Origin: Phytophthora colocasiae
Lineage: Eukaryota; Oomycota; Peronosporomycetes; Peronosporales; Peronosporaceae
Length of the DNA: 64,000 nucleotides
NCBI GenBank assembly: GCA_018806915.1
Contig: JAGKQI010000023.1
Span: 171,705 to 235,704, forward strand
Direction of reading: 5' to 3'
Every line of letters starts with the position of its first letter. The first letter of the stretch is position 1. Positions 24,786 to 33,169 of the stretch are shown here, one piece after another. A model generated the notes under the pieces. It worked only from the letters and a program-made list of their open reading frames with translations. It was not told the origin of the DNA and did not search any database. Made by a program: the position numbers and the translations under genes.

Positions 24786-25361
24786 TTAACCCTAATCTCA
24801 TTAGCTCATTTATTTATTTTTCTTTATATAAACTTTAGTAATAAATATTCGGCTCCACGCTCCGTGTTCTATGCTTAGGAGCTAATACTCAACTGAGTTG
24901 TTAGTCACGGCATCCCAAAACCGTCGTCAATACCAACTACCACATAAACAGCATTTTACCAAAATGAAATACAAACAATTGCTGGTGGTTTAATATAAAC
25001 AAATAAAAGTAGCCTTAATTGTTATTGTGTGATCCACAGTAATAGTGAACGGTATACTTAAAATAGCTAGGACCTGGAAACCTGATTTGTGTACCGTGCA
25101 GCCCATGGTACACGGAGGAAGGTGGATGCCTAGAGAAGTAAGACTTGATCGGTCATCCGTGCAGCCCGCGGTTGATAGAGGAAAGTAGATGCTTCGTTGG
25201 TTCGTAACGGCGTGCGGGGAGACAAATAAGGACACTAAATTAAAAGAAACACATCAAAAGAGGCTGTGAAATTAATACAAAGGTTTGTAGAAGATTCTAA
25301 ATAGATAGCTATTGGATCTGAGACAAAAAGAAATAGTGATGGGTGCAGCTTTAAGGACAAA
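24786..25361. other. Helitron 5' flank / leader region
   Basis: Non-coding, moderately AT-rich. It has two diverged direct copies of a roughly 38-bp phrase (about 25095-25132 and 25159-25196, beginning CCGTGCAGCCC and ending GTAGATGC or GTGGATGC), 64 bp apart. A possible Helitron 5' terminus, A followed by TCTCATTAGC, lies at 24795-24796. Helitron 5' ends begin with TC after a host A, but this short motif is not decisive. Confidence 0.3.
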
Positions 25362-28300
25362 ATGGAGTTGGTAGACGTGTATGACTGTGTTCCCTCTTTA
25401 AACCGTCCTCTCCAAGTTTTCGACAATCTGTGGTTCTCTAAACGACTGTGTTATTACGTGGATATTGCGTGGATATATAGCTGCACGATGGGACGGAAAC
25501 GGAAGTACAACACAGCAATGGAAATCGAGAACGCGTTCCGCGCCCCGGAGGGAGAGGAAACTGAACCAGCCCGGAAGCGGAGGATTAAGAGCAAGAATGC
25601 AGCCTTAAGTCGACTCCGCAAGCGAGAAGAAACTGGTCTGGAAGAAGTACGTGATGCGACAGGAATGGAAAATGGAGAACACGGCATCGCGACTACAGTG
25701 GATGGAGATGTACGTGAAACACAGATGGAAAACGATGGAAATATAGCTGTTATGGATGCAATAGTACGACTGAATGAACCGTCTGGACGAGCGAACGACT
25801 CGATACAACGTCGACAACCCCGGCCCCGCCGTAGGGCAGACATGAGTGCCTCTCAGTTAGCAGAGGTTCGGCGAAAAGTTCGGGAACGAAAAGCAGCTAA
25901 ACGAAGAAACGAGAATGCCCAACGACTTCATCGCCAACGTGAACAAGAGCGACGTCAAAGGCTAACGCAGGACGAGAGATTGGCAGAGCAATCACGAAAT
26001 TCCGCTGCGCGCACTTTACAACGACTGGAACTGAATGACAATGAGCGTAGTGCTATTCGGGAACGTGACACCGCTGCCCGATCTTCGCAACGACAGGAAA
26101 TGAACGAGGAGGCGCGGCAGGAACTTCAAGCACGTGACACTGCATCTCGAGGTGCAGCACGGGAACGAATGCCCGATGATGAGCGATTGCTACAGCGCGA
26201 GGCGCAACGGTTTCGGAATAGATCCCGTAAATACAAGAAAGGATACGCGAACCATGAAGATTTTATTTCCAGTATTATTCGAGGGCGGGACACGTTGCAC
26301 AGAAGACACTATTTTTCGCGTTTTCTAAATGGCCATGACGGTGATGAACGCGTGTGTCCTCATTGCAAGGCGTGGAAATTCCCAGGCGAAACGGATAATT
26401 GTTGCTGCAAGGGAGGAAAAGTCGATTTACCACCGCGCCGGGAAGCCCCGCGAAAGCTAAGACTGCTCTTCGACAATCCAGCTTTTATGAAGTCTATTCG
26501 AGCATACAACAACGTCTTTGGTTTCACGTCAATGGGTGCGTCAACGTCAGAATCACTTCATGTGGACGAGAGCGTTACGCGTCGAGGTGTTTACAACTTT
26601 CGAGTAATGGGGACAGTATGCCACCGAATGGGATCACTTCTTCCGCCTTCAGGAGGAAACCCTATGTTTGCTCAAATTTACATCAACGATCCAGACAGTG
26701 CTGCACGTGTGTTAAGCCGGATTCGTATGACCGATGGACTAAGCGAAGAGTTCGTCAGTGACATTGATGCTGTGATGGAAGAGCATAACCCGTATGCACA
26801 ACAATTTTTACATGCACGGGAAATCCTCATTGAGCGAAGTAGACCTGCACTAGAAGCAGCAAGAGCTGAACGGGCCAGACGACGCGAAGAGGAGGGGAAA
26901 CAGGAGGAAGATATGCATGAACCTCTTATTGATCCGGATATTGACTGTGTACTACGTCTGCACGTTGATCGCGGCAGTAACCCTGGGACTCATAATACCC
27001 CCACCACATCGGAGGTTGCTGCGATTATTATTGATGCTAACGCCTCTGAGCCTCGCGATATTGTCCTCTACACCAGACAAGGAGGTTTCAATCGAATTTA
27101 CGAGACTAATTCAAGCTACGATCCTTTACAATACCCTCTTTTGCACCCGTACGGCGAGAAGGGATGGACGTATAAAATGGCTTACGCTGGTGTAAACCAG
27201 AACCGTGACGAAGATGTGGAATGGCAAGTTGGTCGGCGTGGTAGAGGAGGACGACAAGATCAAAACATGGAGAAAGAACTGGATGAGTGGGGGTATGTCG
27301 TGCAATTCGAGGATGGCACTGAGGAAAGGCGTAAAACGACAATGTCTCTGCGAGAATTCGTCGCATATTTGCTGTATGACCGCACAGGAAGTCATTCCCT
27401 CTTACTTCTCGGTGGGCGACTAACTCAACAATACTGCGTGGATCAGTGGGCAAAAGCAGAACAAGAACGCCTTCGGTACATCGAGAACAATCAACTCGAA
27501 TTTCGACTCGAATCGATACAAGGTCTTACAGATGCGTATAGACACGAGGGTACAGAAGCTCAAAGAGGCGCCGAAATAAATGAACTACTACAGGTGGCTG
27601 CTAACCCAGCAGTCAATCGGCGACGTCAAAATGAATCTGGTGATGCTGCGGAGGCAGACGCGGGCGATGTTGGCAGACGATTAATTCTACCGCCTTCGTT
27701 TACAGGTGGGCCTCGCTACATGTATCAAAGGTTTCAAGATGCCATGGCCATCGTTCGCGAATTAGGTGCTCCCAACCTGTTCATTACCATGACATGTAAC
27801 CCAAAATGGGTGGAGATCAAGGAGAATATTCGGCCAGGACAGACAGCATCAGATAGACCTGACATCGTGGCTCGGGTTTTTATGCGGAAATTGAAAAGTC
27901 TTTGTAAGGATCTCGATGAGGGTATCTTGGGAATTCAGACGGCTCGGATTCACGTCGTCGAATACCAAAAGCGCGGACTGCCTCATGCACACATTTTGAT
28001 GGTTTTACGACCCGAGGATAAGCCCGTTACGGCAGAAGACATCGACCGTTTGGTTTCGGCGGAGTTACCTGACCCAGACGAAAACCCTGACCTTTACGAG
28101 ACTGTGTTGTCGTGTATGATGCATGGTCCGTGTGGAGATCAGAACAAGACGTGTCCGTGTATGAAGAATGGGAAATGCTCTAAGAAGTTCCCTAAGCCGT
28201 TCGCGGAAGCAACGACAATGGCAGTGGATAAGTATCCAGTATACAGACGACGTCGACGAGAGGGTGGGAATTTGCAGCGTGGGGACAAAGTGTGGGATAA

Positions 28301-30935
28301 TGCTACGATCAACCAATGGATTGTCCCGTACAATCCGTACCTTTCACAAAAGTACAACTGTCACATCAATGTGGAGGTTTGTGCGACGAACAGGGCGATC
28401 AAGTACATCTACAAGTATGTATACAAAGGAGCGGATATGACCACCATAACGATCGAAGGTCAGGTTGAAGAGCACTCCCTTAACGAAATCCTGCAGTATT
28501 TACTGGCTAGATATATATCCCCTGTCGAAGCATGTATGCGCCTTTTCAGACATCCTACCCAAGGTTCAACGCACAACGTAGTTAAACTGGCTGTCCATTT
28601 GCCTGGGCAGAGCTCAGCAGTGTATCGGGCAAGTGCAACAAACGATCAGATTCGCCGGATGATTCGTCGGGGTGACAGGACGACACTGACCGCGTTTTTC
28701 TTGCTGTGTATTATGGAGCCAAACGTAGCTGGGAGAATGTTGTACAAGGATATCCCCACGGTATACCGGTGGAACAAGAGGAATAAAGAATGGGTACAGT
28801 ACAGAAAGTATGTACCTTCCATTGGGCGAATTGTTCACGTCTCACCACAAGATCCGGAACGGTTCTACTTGCGACTTATACTTGGTAACATACGTGGGCC
28901 AACGTCGTTTGAAGACTTAAGGACTATTGACGGGACTACGTACGGTACTTTTCACGAAGCCGCTCTGGCAGCTGGATATTTAGACAATGATCGGGAATGG
29001 GAGGAGTGTCTGGCTGAGGCGGCACATGAGCGTATGCCGTACCAGCTCCGACAGCTTTTCGCTATCATTTTGGTGTACTCTCTTCCAAGTAGTCCACTTG
29101 GTTTGTGGGAACGATTTAAGAGCCAGCTAAGTGAAGATTTTCAACGAGCGTTTGATGCCGACATGGACGACCCACGGGTGGAGTATAGAACTCTGCAAAG
29201 TGTCGATAAAATTCTCCGCGCTAACGGTAAAATGTTAGCCAATTATGCACTCCCCGGCCTCAAGAATTACGACCACGACGCGGCTTATGACCATCACGAA
29301 GAAGATTTGATTGATCAAGAACTTAACGCCTATCCGTTGGAACAATTGGAGAGTACCGTCGCGGGTGTAGATAAGTTGAACGATGGTCAAAGGGTCATTT
29401 TTGATCAAGTGATTGGTGCAGTACAGAATCCAGAAGTTGGTCAGAAACTGTTCTTTATCGACGGACCAGGCGGTACCGGTAAATCGTTCCTGCGCGAACA
29501 ACTTCTTGCCAGAGTACGTTTGGACGGAGGGGTAGCAGTGGCAGTCGCTTCCAGTGGAATCGCAGCAACATTGCTGACAGGGGGCCATACGGCGCATTCT
29601 ACATTTCGTATTCCGCTAAAATTGAACGACCATTCCACCTGTAGCATCTCCAAACAGAGCCAGAAGGCTAAGTTGATACGCCGAGCCAACTTGATTATCT
29701 GGGACGAGGCCCCCATGATGCAACGAGCGTGTTTTGAAGCTGTGGACAGGACTTTGCGTGACATTATGAACAACGAAGCGGAACCGTTTGGAGGGAAGGT
29801 TATGGGTTTTAGTGGAGACCATCGTCAGATACTTCCTGTATTAAGGAATGCCACCAGGGCAGAGACGCTAAAGGTGTGTTTCAAGGCATCCCCATTATGG
29901 CAGCATCTTCGGCAAGTACGACTAATCGAAAATATGCGCGTGAAGACAGCTCCTGATCCAGACAGTGCGGCAGAGTTAGCTGAATTTTCAGACTTCTTGC
30001 TTCAGATTGGTGAGGGGCGCTATCCTGTGAACCGCGATATCGATGATAGCGATATCTGCATCCCAAAGACTATGTGCGTCGGGACGTCTGGGTCTGGTAG
30101 TTCTTCGAGAGCAACCGAGTCATCGGACGAGGATTCAGAATATGAGTTCCCAAACTTCGCTTTGCTACCACCTGTCGTGTCTGTAACCGAACACGAGTCG
30201 GATGACGATCGCCGTACCCAAAATGTCAACGCATTAATTGACGCTGTTTATCCCGGAGTTGAGGGTGCTGATTTACCGGATGAGTACTTTGTGAACCGTG
30301 CAATTTTGGCTCCTACCAATGCAATCGTTCGCAGAATTAACGAATTGGTAGCCGAACGGTTGTCTGGAGAGACAAGAGAGTATCGTTCCAACGATAGCCT
30401 TGACGACCCCGGAGATCAAAACCTATTTGAGACTGAGTTTTTGAATTCTCTGAATTTCTCAGGGATGCCGCCTCACAAGATGGTTCTCAAAGTTGGCACT
30501 CCTATCATTATGATCCGCAACTTAAATAGTGATGAAGGGTTGTGCAACGGGACGCGTCTGCGAGTGGTGTCGTTGCGTGAAAAGTGTATTGACGCGACCA
30601 TAATGTCGGGAACTCGGCGTGGCCAACGAGTGTTTATCCCACGTATCGTGTTTCTCAGCGATGATGAGGATAAGGAGTTTCCATTTACGTTGAGACGTAA
30701 ACAGTTCCCTGTCGTACCAGCGTTCGCGATGACAATTAACAAGGCACAAGGCCAGTCGATCCACAACGTAGGAATCTACCTGGAATCGCCTGTGTTTGCG
30801 CACGGCCAACTCTACGTTGCACTTTCAAGAGTTACATCCAGAAAGGCGATCAAGATAGCCATCGATCCGAGAGCATTCGATGATAGTGGTGCAGCGCACA
30901 CCAAAAACATTGTATATCGAGAGATTTTTCAGTAG
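25362..30935 (+). CDS. Helitron replication initiator / Pif1-like helicase (RepHel)
   Basis: The 1857-codon ORF has no internal stop. Reading N to C: a basic, Arg-rich region (about residues 45-300); a Cys cluster near residue 329 (CPHC followed by CCC) typical of Helitron N-terminal zinc ribbons; and the Helitron_like_N/Rep region with TMTCNPKW near 797. The HUH motif is in GLPHAHIL (His at about 875 and 877). The paired-Tyr motif KYIYKYVYKG (about 1014-1023) supplies the nicking tyrosines. The SF1B helicase has Walker A GPGGTGKS at 1368-1375, Walker B IIWDEAP with the Asp at 1448, SGDHRQILPV near 1484, TINKAQGQS at 1791-1799 and VALSRVTS near 1820. The protein nicks, unwinds and copies the element by rolling-circle transposition. 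Met43 (25488, MGRKRKYN) is an alternative start that looks more natural; the first 42 residues resemble nothing known. Confidence 0.93.
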   Translation: MELVDVYDCVPSLNRPLQVFDNLWFSKRLCYYVDIAWIYSCTMGRKRKYNTAMEIENAFRAPEGEETEPARKRRIKSKNAALSRLRKREETGLEEVRDATGMENGEHGIATTVDGDVRETQMENDGNIAVMDAIVRLNEPSGRANDSIQRRQPRPRRRADMSASQLAEVRRKVRERKAAKRRNENAQRLHRQREQERRQRLTQDERLAEQSRNSAARTLQRLELNDNERSAIRERDTAARSSQRQEMNEEARQELQARDTASRGAARERMPDDERLLQREAQRFRNRSRKYKKGYANHEDFISSIIRGRDTLHRRHYFSRFLNGHDGDERVCPHCKAWKFPGETDNCCCKGGKVDLPPRREAPRKLRLLFDNPAFMKSIRAYNNVFGFTSMGASTSESLHVDESVTRRGVYNFRVMGTVCHRMGSLLPPSGGNPMFAQIYINDPDSAARVLSRIRMTDGLSEEFVSDIDAVMEEHNPYAQQFLHAREILIERSRPALEAARAERARRREEEGKQEEDMHEPLIDPDIDCVLRLHVDRGSNPGTHNTPTTSEVAAIIIDANASEPRDIVLYTRQGGFNRIYETNSSYDPLQYPLLHPYGEKGWTYKMAYAGVNQNRDEDVEWQVGRRGRGGRQDQNMEKELDEWGYVVQFEDGTEERRKTTMSLREFVAYLLYDRTGSHSLLLLGGRLTQQYCVDQWAKAEQERLRYIENNQLEFRLESIQGLTDAYRHEGTEAQRGAEINELLQVAANPAVNRRRQNESGDAAEADAGDVGRRLILPPSFTGGPRYMYQRFQDAMAIVRELGAPNLFITMTCNPKWVEIKENIRPGQTASDRPDIVARVFMRKLKSLCKDLDEGILGIQTARIHVVEYQKRGLPHAHILMVLRPEDKPVTAEDIDRLVSAELPDPDENPDLYETVLSCMMHGPCGDQNKTCPCMKNGKCSKKFPKPFAEATTMAVDKYPVYRRRRREGGNLQRGDKVWDNATINQWIVPYNPYLSQKYNCHINVEVCATNRAIKYIYKYVYKGADMTTITIEGQVEEHSLNEILQYLLARYISPVEACMRLFRHPTQGSTHNVVKLAVHLPGQSSAVYRASATNDQIRRMIRRGDRTTLTAFFLLCIMEPNVAGRMLYKDIPTVYRWNKRNKEWVQYRKYVPSIGRIVHVSPQDPERFYLRLILGNIRGPTSFEDLRTIDGTTYGTFHEAALAAGYLDNDREWEECLAEAAHERMPYQLRQLFAIILVYSLPSSPLGLWERFKSQLSEDFQRAFDADMDDPRVEYRTLQSVDKILRANGKMLANYALPGLKNYDHDAAYDHHEEDLIDQELNAYPLEQLESTVAGVDKLNDGQRVIFDQVIGAVQNPEVGQKLFFIDGPGGTGKSFLREQLLARVRLDGGVAVAVASSGIAATLLTGGHTAHSTFRIPLKLNDHSTCSISKQSQKAKLIRRANLIIWDEAPMMQRACFEAVDRTLRDIMNNEAEPFGGKVMGFSGDHRQILPVLRNATRAETLKVCFKASPLWQHLRQVRLIENMRVKTAPDPDSAAELAEFSDFLLQIGEGRYPVNRDIDDSDICIPKTMCVGTSGSGSSSRATESSDEDSEYEFPNFALLPPVVSVTEHESDDDRRTQNVNALIDAVYPGVEGADLPDEYFVNRAILAPTNAIVRRINELVAERLSGETREYRSNDSLDDPGDQNLFETEFLNSLNFSGMPPHKMVLKVGTPIIMIRNLNSDEGLCNGTRLRVVSLREKCIDATIMSGTRRGQRVFIPRIVFLSDDEDKEFPFTLRRKQFPVVPAFAMTINKAQGQSIHNVGIYLESPVFAHGQLYVALSRVTSRKAIKIAIDPRAFDDSGAAHTKNIVYREIFQ

Positions 30936-31025
30936 TAAACTGTATTTCATAATAACAGGATAATCTGCTGCTAAAATGTCTACTTATTCGGCTAATTTGC
31001 TAAGCAATATATGGTAACTAAAACC

Positions 31026-31056
31026 GCGCCCGCGTAGCGGGCGCCACCAGCCCTAG
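31026..31056 (+). other. Helitron 3' terminus (hairpin plus CTAG)
   Basis: The stem GCGCCCGC / GCGGGCGC (31026-31033 and 31037-31044) has a 3-nt loop, then CACCAGCC and CTAG. The next base is T, as expected for insertion between A and T. It lies 91 bp past the RepHel stop codon. Confidence 0.8.
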
Positions 31057-31097
31057 TTGTTTATCTAAAATAAAAGCAGCACATTTTTGGGTGGGCG

Positions 31098-31509
31098 TGT
31101 AACGGGGTTACACGGCGCTGCGCGCCTTGGCTACAGTTGGTGTGGTATACACCATCCAGGTCACAAGTCACAGATCTGTGTACGACACATAGTGTTTCTC
31201 ACACGTCACATATGTAGCCAGTTGCTGGCTGTTAGCTCAGAGCCACACATTACATTTGATTAGGATTTAGTATGTTAGATACTAAATCCGTTACATTCAG
31301 GATTAGGGCAATAAAATAAATAAAAATCAGTTTGCATTTTACATAATTAGTGTTAGTTCCTTTATTATAGGGACACTGATTGTGAGAGTCACGTATTTAG
31401 TGGACTACTCGGTTCTTGCATAGAACCGAAGGCTAGTGCCTTGCAAGGAGAACTCTACGAGTCAACTAAACTTCCTCTGTGCCGTGCACACCTACGCAGC
31501 CCCGCAGCA
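31098..31509 (+). repeat. Solo LTR, element-2 family (412 bp)
   Basis: It starts TGTAACGGGGTTACAC and ends GCAGCA, is exactly 412 bp long, and is flanked by the perfect 5-bp duplication GGGCG (31093-31097 and 31510-31514). It aligns along its whole length with the element 2 LTR at 59967-60378, at roughly 95 percent identity by eye. No internal region is present, so it arose by LTR-LTR recombination. It contains many hairpins, including an 11-bp-stem one (GGATTTAGTAT / ATACTAAATCC) near 31261-31287. Confidence 0.92.
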
Positions 31510-31514
31510 GGGCG

Positions 31515-31673
31515 TGTACGACACATTACGCCTTGCGACTTTCTACACACGCACTGACTGTACATATATGTAGGTTGCCTTTTTTGTGCACATAACAGGT
31601 CCATATCGCGAGCATCTAACTAGTGTGTATCACGGGAAGGTGTGTACCTGTATTGTTTGGTAGTGAGTCTACT
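31515..31673. other. Short spacer between solo LTR and element 1
   Basis: About 160 bp with no ORF. It ends in CTACT (31669-31673), the left copy of element 1's target-site duplication. Confidence 0.6.
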
Positions 31674-32133
31674 TGTAACGGGGTTACACGTACAAGTGGT
31701 TGTACCACTTGTAACTCTAACAGTTAGGATAACTGTTAGAGGTTGGAAATGGGCCTCAGACCTTGGTGTGCTGTACACACCAAAGGATACATGGGCGAAC
31801 CACATTATTGGATGGTTCGTGTGCATTTGTGCATATTATTGGTAGAAAGTAACGGATTTCTACCAATCACTGAGCAGAGTTTCTGCCAACCACACGTTGG
31901 CAGACCCTTTAGAAATAGATAACAAACAGTTTTAGGAGGTCCATAATTGGCTTATGCCAAATTCAATAACAGTTCTCATTTTACGGTATTTTGCAGTTTA
32001 ATTTAGTTATATTTGATTTAATTATACTTATTTAAATAAGTATACTTAAATTAACTCTATTCTAATTGCACGCTTCCTCATACACGTAAGCGCACGTGTA
32101 CGCCATCTAATAGGTCTAGGTAGACCCATTACA
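31674..32133 (+). repeat. 5' LTR of element 1 (460 bp)
   Basis: It begins TGTAACGGGGTTACACGTAC and ends CCATTACA (TG...CA). The sequence is dominated by perfect inverted repeats, for example CTCTAACAGTTA / TAACTGTTAGAG, GGTAGAAA / TTTCTACC, CTGCCAAC / GTTGGCAG and the 20-bp palindrome ATACTTATTTAAATAAGTAT. Confidence 0.95.
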
Positions 32134-32182
32134 CCTGGTAGCACTTTGTAGTCCGTCCCACGACCGACTGCTGTTCGTTTGT

Positions 32183-33169
32183 ATGGAGTCATACGAACGC
32201 GGGGTAGAGAACTCCCCAATGGATGAGGGATCCGCTGGGACCCCTCACATGTCCGTGACGCGCACGGACTGTGCCCACCTGTCAGATCCAGAGTGGGAAG
32301 CTCTCCAAAGACTTTCACAAGTCATTGGAGAGGCAGCGGTAGCGACGATGCTTCGTACGCTATCGCCGACAGAGCAACACGGTGTTGCTCTGGGGTACAT
32401 TGTTAAGGAGCAACGAGATGTTGCTGCCTCGGTGGCTTCCCCTAAGCCACGCGTGGAGTCGTTGAAACTCCACGTGAGTACCTACACGGGGAAGGAGGAC
32501 GAGACCCTCCTTCGTTGGCTTGTCGAACTTGACACAGCCGTTGCGGCTCGACGTATCGTCGATCCGATGTCGAAGGTCGCGTTCGCCATGTCATGTCTTG
32601 ACGGACGTGCGAGGAGTTGGGCCTATGGGCGCCGACTCTCGGATCCTACGTGCTTCAGCACGTATGAGGTGTTCAAGGAGGAACTCAAACTTGCGTTTGA
32701 GCCTCCGAAGAACGAGTTCAGATCGAGAGCGGAGTTTCTCGATCTGCAGCAGGGCAAGGATGATGTTCACACCTTTGCCCAGCGTGCTCGATACTTGGTA
32801 TCGAACATAGTGGCCAACCCGATCGACGAGGCGACCAAGGTCGTCACGTTCATGAAGGGACTAAGAGATGGTCCCGTCAAGACGTATCTCTTCCGAGAGT
32901 ATCCGAATACTCTCGAAGAGGCGATCAGCCTTGCAATGCAAGAGGAGTTTAGCCGGTGTCAAGCTAAACTCCATGCGAACGCGCCGAAGCCGGCGCGTCC
33001 TATTGTGAAGACGGGAGGTCCGGAACCTATGGACCTCTCGAGTGCTACGACTGCTGGTCAACAGCAGCGTAGGAACAGCAAGGTTCGATGTTACAAGTGT
33101 AGTAACATCGGTCACTATGCACGCGAGTGCAGTGCGGGCGGGCGTTCAAAAAACGCCAAGGACCAGTAG
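32183..33169 (+). CDS. gag: Gag polyprotein of element 1 (328 aa)
   Basis: A Ty3/gypsy Gag beginning at an ATG 49 bp after the 5' LTR. Residues about 130-260 form a retrotransposon gag capsid-like region (Phe/Leu-rich helices, with phrases such as EVFKEELKLAFEPP and REYPNTLEEAISLAM). Near the C-terminus a zinc knuckle C-x2-C-x4-H-x4-C (CYKCSNIGHYAREC) would bind the element's RNA. The product packages RNA into virus-like particles in the cytoplasm. The stop TAG (33167-33169) lies inside the frameshift stem-loop. Length is usual for the family, and the frame is intact. Confidence 0.93.
   Translation: MESYERGVENSPMDEGSAGTPHMSVTRTDCAHLSDPEWEALQRLSQVIGEAAVATMLRTLSPTEQHGVALGYIVKEQRDVAASVASPKPRVESLKLHVSTYTGKEDETLLRWLVELDTAVAARRIVDPMSKVAFAMSCLDGRARSWAYGRRLSDPTCFSTYEVFKEELKLAFEPPKNEFRSRAEFLDLQQGKDDVHTFAQRARYLVSNIVANPIDEATKVVTFMKGLRDGPVKTYLFREYPNTLEEAISLAMQEEFSRCQAKLHANAPKPARPIVKTGGPEPMDLSSATTAGQQQRRNSKVRCYKCSNIGHYARECSAGGRSKNAKDQ

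Larger units (their letters stand above)
24796..31056 (+). mobile_element. Autonomous Helitron
   Basis: The element is defined by its Rep/helicase gene and its 3' end. At 31026-31044 there is a perfect 8-bp-stem hairpin (GCGCCCGC, loop GTA, GCGGGCGC), followed 8 nt later by CTAG at 31053-31056 and a host T. This matches the hairpin, CTRR and T rule for rolling-circle Helitrons. The 5' limit is tentative: 24796 is the best TC after an A, but no second copy exists here to confirm it. The long uninterrupted ORF suggests recent or current activity. The solo LTR inserted only 36 bp downstream is a separate later event. Confidence 0.75.
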
